64,000 nucleotides of DNA, from the NCBI RefSeq assembly GCF_030655665.1, contig NZ_JAUSPQ010000004.1, forward strand, positions 1-64,000. Reading direction: 5' to 3'. Both the position numbers and the translations under genes were made by a program. Source of the DNA: Methanocorpusculum sp. (GTDB lineage Archaea > Halobacteriota > Methanomicrobia > Methanomicrobiales > Methanocorpusculaceae). This document shows, in pieces, positions 26,572-34,511 of the stretch (the first letter of the stretch is position 1; the number at the start of each line of letters is the position of its first letter). Under the pieces are notes generated by a model that saw only the letters and a program-made list of their open reading frames with translations, was not told where the DNA came from and searched no databases.

Positions 26572-27123
26572 TTATTCAGTGAGTTTTTCACCAAATGCTT
26601 TTGCCCGTGCAAGCTGTGCATCCGTGACCTCATCTGCGTTGTGGAGCCCGCCGAAGAATTCCGGTGAAAGGACATCTGCACCGCAGCTCTCAAAGCCTTT
26701 GGTCAGATGTTCTGCTGCAATCGGATAATGCGTTTCGTCCGTAAAACCCTGAGTAATGATCGCAGCAGCTTTCTTCCCTTTCTTCAGCCTGGAACCGGCC
26801 GGACCGAGATATGCATACATCCGGTCAACGAAGCATTTGCTTTGTCCGGTTATATCTCCAAAATACACCGGGGATCCGAGCAGGATCACATCCGCTTCAT
26901 TGAGTTTGGTGTAGAGTCCTGCCATGTCATCCTTCTGGCAGCAGAATGTGGTCTGGTCCTTTTTGCATTCTGTGCAGCCCAGACATCCTTTGATGTTTAG
27001 TTTCGCGATGTTGATGAACTCGACATCGGCGCCTTTTTCCATTGCAGCTTCAAGAGCCGCTTCGATCAGTTTTTTCGTACTGCTCTTCGGTGCTGCAGAT
27101 CCAGATAATCCGATGATTTTCAT
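26572..27123 (-). CDS. Iron-sulfur flavoprotein-like NADPH/FMN reductase family
   Basis: A 183-residue flavodoxin-fold protein. MKIIGLSGSAAPKSSTKKLIEAAL is the FMN-phosphate loop, and KGCLGCTECKKDQTTFCCQKDD holds a compact cysteine motif resembling the 4Fe-4S site of methanogen iron-sulfur flavoprotein (Isf). VILLGSPVYFGDITGQSKCFVDRM closes the FMN site. Isf proteins of methanogens take part in oxygen or peroxide detoxification, but this role is inferred. It appears to be a single gene; the start is set by the flavodoxin N terminus. Confidence 0.88.
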   Translation of the reverse strand: MKIIGLSGSAAPKSSTKKLIEAALEAAMEKGADVEFINIAKLNIKGCLGCTECKKDQTTFCCQKDDMAGLYTKLNEADVILLGSPVYFGDITGQSKCFVDRMYAYLGPAGSRLKKGKKAAAIITQGFTDETHYPIAAEHLTKGFESCGADVLSPEFFGGLHNADEVTDAQLARAKAFGEKLTE

Positions 27124-27285
27124 ATGACCATATATTATCCGTGATTATATAACGGGTTTTTGTTCATCTGAGGGAGGGAAAAACAATGTCATCACCATCC
27201 AAGTTTTTCAAATGGAATAGTTTGCAAGGGAAAATGAAACTTTCACTTTCCAAATTCTTATCCTGTATCAATACAATAATATTCT

Positions 27286-28392
27286 ATGAGTTCATATCGG
27301 GAAGATTTCAGGGATTACTTCCGGTTCCATCGGGGTTTGATTCCAGGGATTCTCGTCTGCATCATAGTTGCTCTCGTTTCATATCTCCTTACGCGGGGTA
27401 CGCTCTGGGAAGGCGGGTTCAGGATTCTTCCGGCAGAGTTGTTCACTGATAATCCGGTGTTTTATTTCCTTTCAAAAATAGGACCGATCGTCCTTGCCCT
27501 CATCATCTGCATTTTTATCAATGTCAGGAAATTCGAAGCAGGAGGGTCATACGCCGGGAAATACATCCTGCGTATCGCCATCATCCTGATGGGTGCCAGA
27601 GTTACCTATGATGTTTTGATGACCGGTTCTCTTGTAGGTCTCATCATCATCCTTTGCGTTCTCGCAGGAGTTTTGATTGTGGCAATGCTCATCGGAAAAG
27701 GCTTTAAATTTCCGTGGGATGCAGCCGTCCTCACCGGCACCGGGAATGGAATTTGCGGCGTTTCAGCAACGCTTTCGGTAGCTCCGGTAATCAATGCCGA
27801 CAAGAAACATGTTGATGCAGTGGTCGGCGTTATCAGCCTTTTAGGGATCGTCGGCGTATTTGTCATCCCGGCAATCGCGTCTTTTCTTTCAATGACTCCC
27901 ACGCAGGCAGAGGTTTTCATCGGAGGGACTCTGCATGAAATCGGGAATGTCATCCCGGCGGCAGACCTCTACTACTCGATCACGGGTTCTGACGTTGGGG
28001 CGTTGGCACTTGCTTATAAAATGATCCGGGTTGCCATGCTTGTGGTGGTCGCAACCGTGTTTGGCTGGATGTACTGCAGACGTCAGAAGAAGCAGGTGAA
28101 CGGGTCCTGTCCTACGGAAAAAGCCAAAATCCAGGGATTTCTGATACTGTTCGTTATAATGGCTGTTTTGATGAGCCTGGTGATTTATTTCTTTTATGAT
28201 CCGGGAAAAGCGATCCAGGCACTCATCACAAATATTTCAGTAACTATTCTGACGATCGCAATGGCAGGTGTTGGTCTATCGATGAATCTGAAAGATACTC
28301 TTTCAACCGGTAAAAAGCTGCTTCCATTCGGTATTGCAGTCTGGCTGTTCCAGATCGTAGCCATGTGCATTCTTATAATGCTGTTCGTATAA
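27286..28392 (+). CDS. YeiH family putative membrane exporter (UPF0324)
   Basis: A 368-residue protein with about ten membrane helices. IAIILMGARVTYDVLM, AAVLTGTGNGICGVSATLSVAPVI and FIGGTLHEIGNVIPAADLYY are diagnostic for the YeiH (UPF0324) family, sometimes annotated as sulfate exporters. Transport direction and substrate are not established. The ATG at 27286 is followed by a cytoplasmic amphipathic leader before helix 1. It is convergent with the methyltransferase gene, with 41 bp between them. Confidence 0.87.
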   Translation: MSSYREDFRDYFRFHRGLIPGILVCIIVALVSYLLTRGTLWEGGFRILPAELFTDNPVFYFLSKIGPIVLALIICIFINVRKFEAGGSYAGKYILRIAIILMGARVTYDVLMTGSLVGLIIILCVLAGVLIVAMLIGKGFKFPWDAAVLTGTGNGICGVSATLSVAPVINADKKHVDAVVGVISLLGIVGVFVIPAIASFLSMTPTQAEVFIGGTLHEIGNVIPAADLYYSITGSDVGALALAYKMIRVAMLVVVATVFGWMYCRRQKKQVNGSCPTEKAKIQGFLILFVIMAVLMSLVIYFFYDPGKAIQALITNISVTILTIAMAGVGLSMNLKDTLSTGKKLLPFGIAVWLFQIVAMCILIMLFV

Positions 28393-28433
28393 AAAAAGAA
28401 AAATTTTCACATTTTTTTGAGGTATTTTTCAAT

Positions 28434-29267
28434 CTATTTTTCCCACCAGATATGAGCAAGGTACGATGTGCTTGGAACACGGACTCCTGCATCGGTCTTC
28501 TCGAATTTATTCGCGAGATACGCGTTCACGATCTCCTTCTGCCAAGGTTCCGATGCCGACAAACGGCCGTAATAATCCTCCTGCATGTCCAAAACGGTCG
28601 AATAGAGATGACCATTCGTCTCGGTTTTCAGGTTGATATTTGCATTGATGTCAAGCTGATTCAATGCATTCCAGAGCACGGATGCATTCGGTGCACTGTA
28701 ATACGGTTTTCCGTGCAGACTCTGCCAGAGATCTTCATGTCCCCATGATGAGGATTTTGAGGTCAGATACCAGTAGATATGGACACCTTTCTTTGAAGCA
28801 CCGTCCATCTTAAGCATGTTTTCCCGGAGATTGCCAAACATAAGCGATCTTGACGCGATCACAAAGTCATGACTGCCTGCCTCTTCCGGGGTTACATTCT
28901 CCCAGCGTTTGCGGATCCCGGCGATCTCCGGAGCGTGCATATGCATCCGGTATTTCTCCATCGCCTCACCCATCGGAATGGATGGTTCGATGACGGTTAC
29001 CCGGCAGCCGGCACAGGCAAGAGGGACAGCGAGGGTTCCGGGTCCGGCACCAATGTCAAGGACGGTGGATCCCGGCGGGATGTTCATTGATGCAATGTTA
29101 TCCTCGATCTTGCCGCCTTTTTTATTAAGAAGATGCTTGACGAACCGGTCGACATTTTCCTGGTCCGACCAGAAACTGTCTTCTGTATCGCCCGGGTTGA
29201 GTTTTCCTTCAAGAGCACGTGTATAGGTTTCATCCCAGATTTGGCAGTAGTCCGGTAGTTCAGTCAT
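28434..29267 (-). CDS. Class I SAM-dependent methyltransferase
   Basis: A 277-residue Rossmann-type methyltransferase. Motif I is STVLDIGAGPGTLAVPLACAG and the motif II acidic residue follows in VTVIEPS. HDFVIASRSLMF is the motif IV region. The N-terminal part (DYCQIWDETYTRALEG) probably covers the substrate. It is divergent from the ABC importer/nitrogenase-like cluster across about 350 bp that contains a palindrome, so it may share regulation and pathway with it. The methyl acceptor is unknown; a link with the imported or reduced compound is a hypothesis only. Confidence 0.82.
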   Translation of the reverse strand: MTELPDYCQIWDETYTRALEGKLNPGDTEDSFWSDQENVDRFVKHLLNKKGGKIEDNIASMNIPPGSTVLDIGAGPGTLAVPLACAGCRVTVIEPSIPMGEAMEKYRMHMHAPEIAGIRKRWENVTPEEAGSHDFVIASRSLMFGNLRENMLKMDGASKKGVHIYWYLTSKSSSWGHEDLWQSLHGKPYYSAPNASVLWNALNQLDINANINLKTETNGHLYSTVLDMQEDYYGRLSASEPWQKEIVNAYLANKFEKTDAGVRVPSTSYLAHIWWEK

Positions 29268-29600
29268 ATATATTATGGTTTATTTTTGCAGATTATAAAC
29301 TACCACTGATTGTCATTTTTGATAACGGACAAGGGAGTTCAACACTTGGAAAATACTATCGACACCCTTTTGAACGTATAAGCAAGAAAAATGACACTTT
29401 CGTTATGATAAAAATCTCCAGGAATCAATTTGGAGAGAGAAAAGCATGGATTCAGTCAACTCTGCAATCATTTACCAAAAAGAGATCACTCCAAAATATT
29501 ACCAAAGCTTAGATTATTAAAATATATCACATATCATTTTTTTATACTGCAATATATAGTAATAATATATAGTGTTTTATTAATATCAAATACGTCAAAC
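29268..29600. promoter_or_regulatory. AT-rich divergent promoter region of the nitrogenase-like cluster
   Basis: A 333-bp very AT-rich region between the methyltransferase gene and the binding-protein gene. Plus-strand TATA-like sequences lie near 29541 and 29551-29572 (AATATATAG, ATAATATATAG). No gene is supported. Transcription from these elements would start close to the palindrome at 29601-29618. Confidence 0.5.
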
Positions 29601-29618
29601 AATATTATAGATAATATT
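29601..29618. promoter_or_regulatory. 18-bp palindromic operator candidate at the start of the cluster
   Basis: AATATTAT-AG-ATAATATT is a perfect 8+8 inverted repeat ending immediately before the ATG at 29619. There is no ribosome-binding site there, so the element probably serves as a repressor site around the transcription start of a short-leader mRNA. A metal-responsive regulator would fit the genes behind it, but this is inference. Confidence 0.5.
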
Positions 29619-30740
29619 ATGACACATAAAAAAAATGTTTATCTCCCACTTATCATAGTGATCATTATTGCGATATGCGCAATTGCCGGATGTATTGGAA
29701 CAAGTCAGCCAACCATTGGTCCTGGCACAACGTTCACTGACCTTGCAGGAAACAACGTCACCCTCCCTGAATCAGTTGATCGAGTGATTATCACTTCCAT
29801 GTCGCCGATGGTGCCCATTTATGTCTACTACATGGATGGAACCGACAAACTGGTTGGTGCAAACTCGGCAGGTATCACCTACGCAAAATCAGGAGTTATG
29901 TCAACGATTTATCCAGAACTTGACTCTGTAGAAACCGGATTTGTTCAGGGAACTGTTATCAACATCGAAGAAATTCTCCGACTTGATCCCGATGTTGTCA
30001 TCTACACCGGATCACGTCAGGATGAATATGCCCTTCTCACAGATGCAAATCTTACTGCAGTCGGATTCACCACCTCACTTGGCGCCACTGGTTACAACGT
30101 ATTTACTCAACTCGACCTCTGGCTCAATCAATTAGGAAAAATAGTTGGAGAGACCAACAAAGCCGATGACCTCATCGCTTATAACACCGAAGTTCAGGAA
30201 AAAGTCGCTGAAAAAATCGACACAGTAACTGACAACGAAAAACCGCGTGCATTAATCATCTTTACCTACAAAGAAGGAACCTTGCAGGTAGCAGGAAGCG
30301 GGCACTATTCTGAATACTGGTTGAATGCAACCGGAGCAGAAAACGTTGCTTCCGAACTTTCCGGACTCAAACCAGTTGACATGGAACAAATTATTGCATG
30401 GGACCCGGAAATTATCTACTTTGCCAACTCCCAGAATGCTCTGCCTTCCGACCTCTACAACAATACCATTGCCGGTTACGACTGGAGTCAGGTAAGTGCA
30501 GTCAAAAACAAACAGGTATACATCTTCCCCTATGCAACCTACATGTCCTATGCGCCGTCTCTCGAAGATGGACTCGTCCTTCAGTGGATGGCACAGATTA
30601 ACCATCCAGATCTGTTCAAAGATCTTGACATGGAAGAAGAAACCTCATACTTCTTCAAAGAATTTTTCAACTATACTGCGACAGATGAAGACATCAAAGG
30701 ATTCCTGAATCCCGAATACATTGCAGTAAGACTCCATTAA
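29619..30740 (+). CDS. ABC transporter binding lipoprotein, iron-chelate/corrinoid type (FecB/BtuF family)
   Basis: A 373-residue class III periplasmic-type binding protein. The N terminus (THKKNVYLPLIIVIIIAICAIAGC) is a signal with lipobox IAGC. The fold starts FTDLAGNNVTLPESVDRVIITS and LDPDVVIYTGSRQDE, typical of siderophore/cobalamin binding proteins, with the long backbone helix in the middle. The start is at 29619 because upstream sequence in frame is AT-rich and has no coding character. It is the first gene of a six-gene run with permease, ATPase and three nitrogenase-like genes. The ligand is probably a metal chelate or tetrapyrrole, but this is not visible in sequence. Confidence 0.9.
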   Translation: MTHKKNVYLPLIIVIIIAICAIAGCIGTSQPTIGPGTTFTDLAGNNVTLPESVDRVIITSMSPMVPIYVYYMDGTDKLVGANSAGITYAKSGVMSTIYPELDSVETGFVQGTVINIEEILRLDPDVVIYTGSRQDEYALLTDANLTAVGFTTSLGATGYNVFTQLDLWLNQLGKIVGETNKADDLIAYNTEVQEKVAEKIDTVTDNEKPRALIIFTYKEGTLQVAGSGHYSEYWLNATGAENVASELSGLKPVDMEQIIAWDPEIIYFANSQNALPSDLYNNTIAGYDWSQVSAVKNKQVYIFPYATYMSYAPSLEDGLVLQWMAQINHPDLFKDLDMEEETSYFFKEFFNYTATDEDIKGFLNPEYIAVRLH

Positions 30741-30741
30741 G

Positions 30742-31746
30742 ATGAAAACTGTCTCAAAAAAATCATTTTTCATTTTTTTATTTTTTCTTCCGATAGCAGT
30801 AGCTTGTCTTGCCCTCTGTGTTGGGAGATACTGGATCAACCCCATTGATGTCTATGGAGCGTTTCTGGCATTTTTTGGATATCCCGTTGAAACGACCATC
30901 CAATCAGTTGTTCTCAACCTCCGGCTTCCGCGAATCCTTCTCGCTCTCTTTGTAGGAGCAGGTCTTGCCATTGCCGGCACAGCGTTTCAGTCAACATTTT
31001 CAAATCCCTTAGCTTCACCGGATATCATCGGGGTTTCATCGGGAGCTGCCTTTGGCGCAGCACTTGGTCTTTTGCTCTTTGAAAATATGTTCATTGTTCA
31101 GATTCTTGCAATAATTTTTGGTCTCGCGGCGATTGGGATTACATTTGCTTTAAGTAAAGCGGCAAAAACCGATTCGATCCTCATGATAGTGCTTGCCGGC
31201 ATCATCGTCTCCGGATTTTTTACAGCGATGATTTCATTGGTAAAATATACCGCCGACCCTCTGCTGAAACTTCCTGAAATTACCTTTTGGCTTATGGGCA
31301 GTTTGGCAGGGGCGAATTATGAAAAAATTGTGATTGCAGCACCGCTGTTGCTTCTTGGCATCATTATTATCTGGATAATGAAATGGCGTTTAAATATCCT
31401 TGCGTTAAGTGAGGAGGAGATCCAATCATGCGGAATCAATCCAAAACGTACCAGGTGGACAATAATCATCGCTGCAACATTGATTGTCGCAGCGACAGTA
31501 TCACTATGCGGACAAATTGGATGGGTTGGATTAGTGATACCTCATGTTGCCCGAATGCTGGTTGGTTCAGATAATCGCTATGTTATTCCAGCAAGCATTA
31601 GCATTGGAGCCTGCTATCTTCTGATAATCGACACACTCTGCAGAACAATATCACCATCAGAAATTCCGTTGTCTATTATGACAGCATTGATCGGAGCGCC
31701 ATTATTTGCATATCTGTTTCTTAAAAAAGCGAGATCATGGCTATGA
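30742..31746 (+). CDS. ABC transporter permease, FecCD/BtuC family
   Basis: A 334-residue permease with about ten helices. RLPRILLALFVGAGLAIAGTAFQSTFSNPLASPDIIGVSSGAAFGAALG is the diagnostic FecCD N-terminal block. The cytoplasmic coupling segment and QIGWVGLVIPHVARMLVG are the second family landmark. It begins 1 bp after the binding-protein stop and overlaps the ATPase start by 10 bp. It would dimerise to form the pore for the compound captured by the lipoprotein. Confidence 0.94.
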   Translation: MKTVSKKSFFIFLFFLPIAVACLALCVGRYWINPIDVYGAFLAFFGYPVETTIQSVVLNLRLPRILLALFVGAGLAIAGTAFQSTFSNPLASPDIIGVSSGAAFGAALGLLLFENMFIVQILAIIFGLAAIGITFALSKAAKTDSILMIVLAGIIVSGFFTAMISLVKYTADPLLKLPEITFWLMGSLAGANYEKIVIAAPLLLLGIIIIWIMKWRLNILALSEEEIQSCGINPKRTRWTIIIAATLIVAATVSLCGQIGWVGLVIPHVARMLVGSDNRYVIPASISIGACYLLIIDTLCRTISPSEIPLSIMTALIGAPLFAYLFLKKARSWL

Positions 31747-32525
31747 AACTAACAATTCAAAAAGGATGTTTTGGCTATCATGATGATTATTTGTTTAAAG
31801 ATATTAATTTCACGGTGAATGACCAGGATGTCTTCGCAATTCTTGGACCAAACGGCATTGGAAAAACAACGTTACTGAAATGTATTATGAATATGCTTCC
31901 TTGGAAACAAGGACATGCATATCTGGATAAGACCGACATTTCAACACTACCGTCCAAAGAATTCTGGAGGCAGGTATCTTACGTTCCGCAGGCAAAATCA
32001 TCGGCATTCAACTATCTTGCTCGCGACATGATTATGCTTGGACGAAGTGCCCATCTTCCTTTTTTCAAAGAACCAGGCGATTCTGACATGGAAATTACCG
32101 AACGTGCCATGGAGACTCTTGGAATCACACATTTAGCGAACCGCTCTTGTAAAACACTTTCCGGGGGAGAAATGCAACTGGTTTTAATTGCCCGGGCACT
32201 TGCAACTGAGCCAAAAATATTGATTATGGACGAACCTGAATCAAATCTGGATTATCACAACCAACTCATGATTCTGGAAAAAATACATGATCTTTCAAAA
32301 ACGATAGCCTGCATCATCAATACTCATTATCCGGAACATGCTTTGCGTATCTCTAACAAGGCGTTGATGTTTCTCGGGAATGGAGAGACTATCTGCGGCA
32401 ATACGCCTGACATTATTACAGAACAGCATCTTCGCGATGCATTTCGGGTGAATGTAATGATTGGAAATGTTTCAGACGGAACCAAAATCCATCAATACAT
32501 ATTACCAATATCCATCAGAAAATAA
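31737..32525 (+). CDS. ABC transporter ATPase, FecE/BtuD family
   Basis: A 262-residue ATPase. Walker A is LGPNGIGKTTLL, the Q-loop VPQAKSS, the signature LSGGEMQLVLIARAL, and Walker B ILIMDEPESNLDY. It overlaps the permease by 10 bp (ATG at 31737; a second ATG at 31743 is possible). A 10-bp gap with a ribosome-binding site (AAGGAG) then leads directly to the NifH-like gene, so importer and reductase genes form one transcription unit. Confidence 0.94.
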   Translation: MAMKLTIQKGCFGYHDDYLFKDINFTVNDQDVFAILGPNGIGKTTLLKCIMNMLPWKQGHAYLDKTDISTLPSKEFWRQVSYVPQAKSSAFNYLARDMIMLGRSAHLPFFKEPGDSDMEITERAMETLGITHLANRSCKTLSGGEMQLVLIARALATEPKILIMDEPESNLDYHNQLMILEKIHDLSKTIACIINTHYPEHALRISNKALMFLGNGETICGNTPDIITEQHLRDAFRVNVMIGNVSDGTKIHQYILPISIRK

Positions 32526-32535
32526 GGAGTTATGA

Positions 32536-33282
32536 ATGAAAAAAATTGCATTTTATGGAAAAGGCGGAATCGGAAAATCAACCTGTGTCTCAAATATATC
32601 TATGGCTCTCGTTGAACAGGGATTCACGGTCATGCAGATTGGCTGCGATCCAAAAGCGGACTCAACAAGAAATCTTACCCGCGGGGATCCGATTCCATCT
32701 GTTCTCTCAGTTATGCGGGAGAAAAAGAATGACATTTGTCTGGACGATATTGTTTACTGTGGATCCGGCGGAATTTTGTGCGTAGAGGCAGGAGGCCCAA
32801 AGCCGGGATCGGGTTGTGCAGGTCGCGGTATTATTACTGCGTTTGAACAATTGGAGGAACTTGGGGCATATAAAAAATATCATCCAGATATTATTCTCTA
32901 TGATGTTTTAGGAGATGTGGTCTGTGGAGGGTTCGCCCTGCCGATTCGTCAGGGATATGCAGATGAGGTGTGTATTGTAACATCCGGCGAGATGATGTCC
33001 TTGTATGCGGCAGATAACATATCTCAGGCGGTTAAAAATTATTCAAAACGCGGATATGCAGCATTGAAAGGACTCATATTCAATGCAAAAAATATTGAAA
33101 ATGAAGATGAGATTGTGGAAAAAGCGGCTGCAGAAATGAATACAAAGGTTTTGTCCAGGATTAACCGTGACCCGATTGTCCAAAAGGCTGAAAATGCCGG
33201 CATGACTGTTGTGGAATATGCACCGGATTCATCTCAAGCAGATTTGTATAGAAAACTTGCAGGAATTTTACTTGAGGATTAA
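32536..33282 (+). CDS. NifH-like ATP-dependent iron protein (nitrogenase-like)
   Basis: A 248-residue homologue of nitrogenase iron protein. The P-loop is YGKGGIGKST near residues 7-16, the switch element GCDPKADSTRNL follows, and the two cluster ligands are Cys94 in GSGCAGRGI and Cys130 in YDVLGDVVCGGFA, which bind one 4Fe-4S between two subunits. It is shorter than genuine NifH (about 275-290). It should be the ATP-driven electron donor for the NifD/NifK-like pair downstream, from which it is separated by 2 bp. This is not molecular-nitrogenase NifH; other known donors of this kind serve F430, chlorophyll or sulfur metabolism. Confidence 0.92.
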   Translation: MKKIAFYGKGGIGKSTCVSNISMALVEQGFTVMQIGCDPKADSTRNLTRGDPIPSVLSVMREKKNDICLDDIVYCGSGGILCVEAGGPKPGSGCAGRGIITAFEQLEELGAYKKYHPDIILYDVLGDVVCGGFALPIRQGYADEVCIVTSGEMMSLYAADNISQAVKNYSKRGYAALKGLIFNAKNIENEDEIVEKAAAEMNTKVLSRINRDPIVQKAENAGMTVVEYAPDSSQADLYRKLAGILLED

Positions 33283-33284
33283 AT

Positions 33285-34511
33285 ATGAATAAACTCTGTT
33301 TCTGCTCAACCACCTATGGAGGATATGGGATTGTAAGAGTCGGTTCATTAATTCCGGAAAGCTATCTATTGTTTGTCTGCCCGCCATCATGCGGGCGGCA
33401 CACATCCATCAATGCAATTCAGCAGGAGTATAAAAATAGGATCAGTTATCTTTTCTTTGATGAGCATGAACTTGCTCTTGGAATGGTTGAAGATGAGCTC
33501 TGTAATGCTATTGATGAACTTCTACCTCAGATACAACGCCCTAAAGTATTTTTGGTATATATCTGCTGTGTTCTTTATTTAGCAGGATTTGATGAAAAAA
33601 GTATAATTGATGAGCTGAAAAAGCGAAATCCCGACATTGTATTTCAAATTTGTCTGATGAATCCAGTGTCTGCAGATACGAAACGTCCCCCTGGACTGAC
33701 TATGCAGGAGAAGATGTACTCATTACTGGATTTCTCTTCATCACAACTGAACACGCTCAATTTTATTGGGAATAATGTGCCGATCAATTCCAACAGCGAA
33801 ATTTATGAAGTGCTAAAAAACTGTGGGGTTACAGAGACATTTCATGTATCTGACCAACCCTCATTTGAAGATTTTAGACGAATGGGGCGATCAAAATGGA
33901 ATCTGGTGGTTCGTCCCGAAGCGATTCTTGCAGCAAAAAGTCTAAGTTCCCGAATGGAATTTCGCTTTGTTCCGGTCTCTTATGATATTATTCAGATTAG
34001 AGAGCAGTATGAAGAGATATTTTCGATGCTTTCTGCACGATGCGAGCTCGAAGAGTATGAAAAACGTGCGCGGGAAGCAATCAATAAAGCAAAAGATGCA
34101 GTGGGAAAAAAGCCGATCGCAGTCGGAGCATCTGCGGTATGCAGACCGTTTAGTCTTGCTCGGGCATTGATAATCTATGGCTTTGTTGTCACTGACATTT
34201 TCGGAAAAGATGTTGTGCCCTTTGAACGCGAAGCGTATGAATGGATACGAAAGTATGCTCCGGAAATTGTGATCCATGATACGAAAGATCCCGCAATGAC
34301 GAATAACATTGGAAAATGCGGTATGGCGGAAATTGCTGTCGGATATGATGCAGGATATTTCGCAGGTGCTGAAAGTGTGGTCGATTTGCTTGGTGATGAA
34401 GGGATGTTTGGCTACTATGGGGTAGAACTCTTGATGAATCTTTTGATAGAGAGTGTCTCTCATCCAAAGGATCTGCGCAAAATGATTGAAGCTTATGGAC
34501 TGGTGGCATAA
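33285..34511 (+). CDS. Nitrogenase component 1-like protein, NifD-like
   Basis: A 408-residue member of the nitrogenase component 1 family, shorter than NifD (about 480). Candidate cluster cysteines are Cys32 and Cys36 in FVCPPSCGRHTS and Cys94/Cys95 in VYICCVLYLAGFD, at the places of the P-cluster ligands. I could not find convincing equivalents of the FeMo-cofactor ligands (Cys275 and His442), which speaks against nitrogen fixation. The C terminus has EIVIHDTKDPAMTNNIGKCGMAEIAVGYDAGYFAGAESVVDLL. It is followed directly by the NifK-like gene (stop codon next to start codon). The substrate is unknown. Confidence 0.86.
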   Translation: MNKLCFCSTTYGGYGIVRVGSLIPESYLLFVCPPSCGRHTSINAIQQEYKNRISYLFFDEHELALGMVEDELCNAIDELLPQIQRPKVFLVYICCVLYLAGFDEKSIIDELKKRNPDIVFQICLMNPVSADTKRPPGLTMQEKMYSLLDFSSSQLNTLNFIGNNVPINSNSEIYEVLKNCGVTETFHVSDQPSFEDFRRMGRSKWNLVVRPEAILAAKSLSSRMEFRFVPVSYDIIQIREQYEEIFSMLSARCELEEYEKRAREAINKAKDAVGKKPIAVGASAVCRPFSLARALIIYGFVVTDIFGKDVVPFEREAYEWIRKYAPEIVIHDTKDPAMTNNIGKCGMAEIAVGYDAGYFAGAESVVDLLGDEGMFGYYGVELLMNLLIESVSHPKDLRKMIEAYGLVA

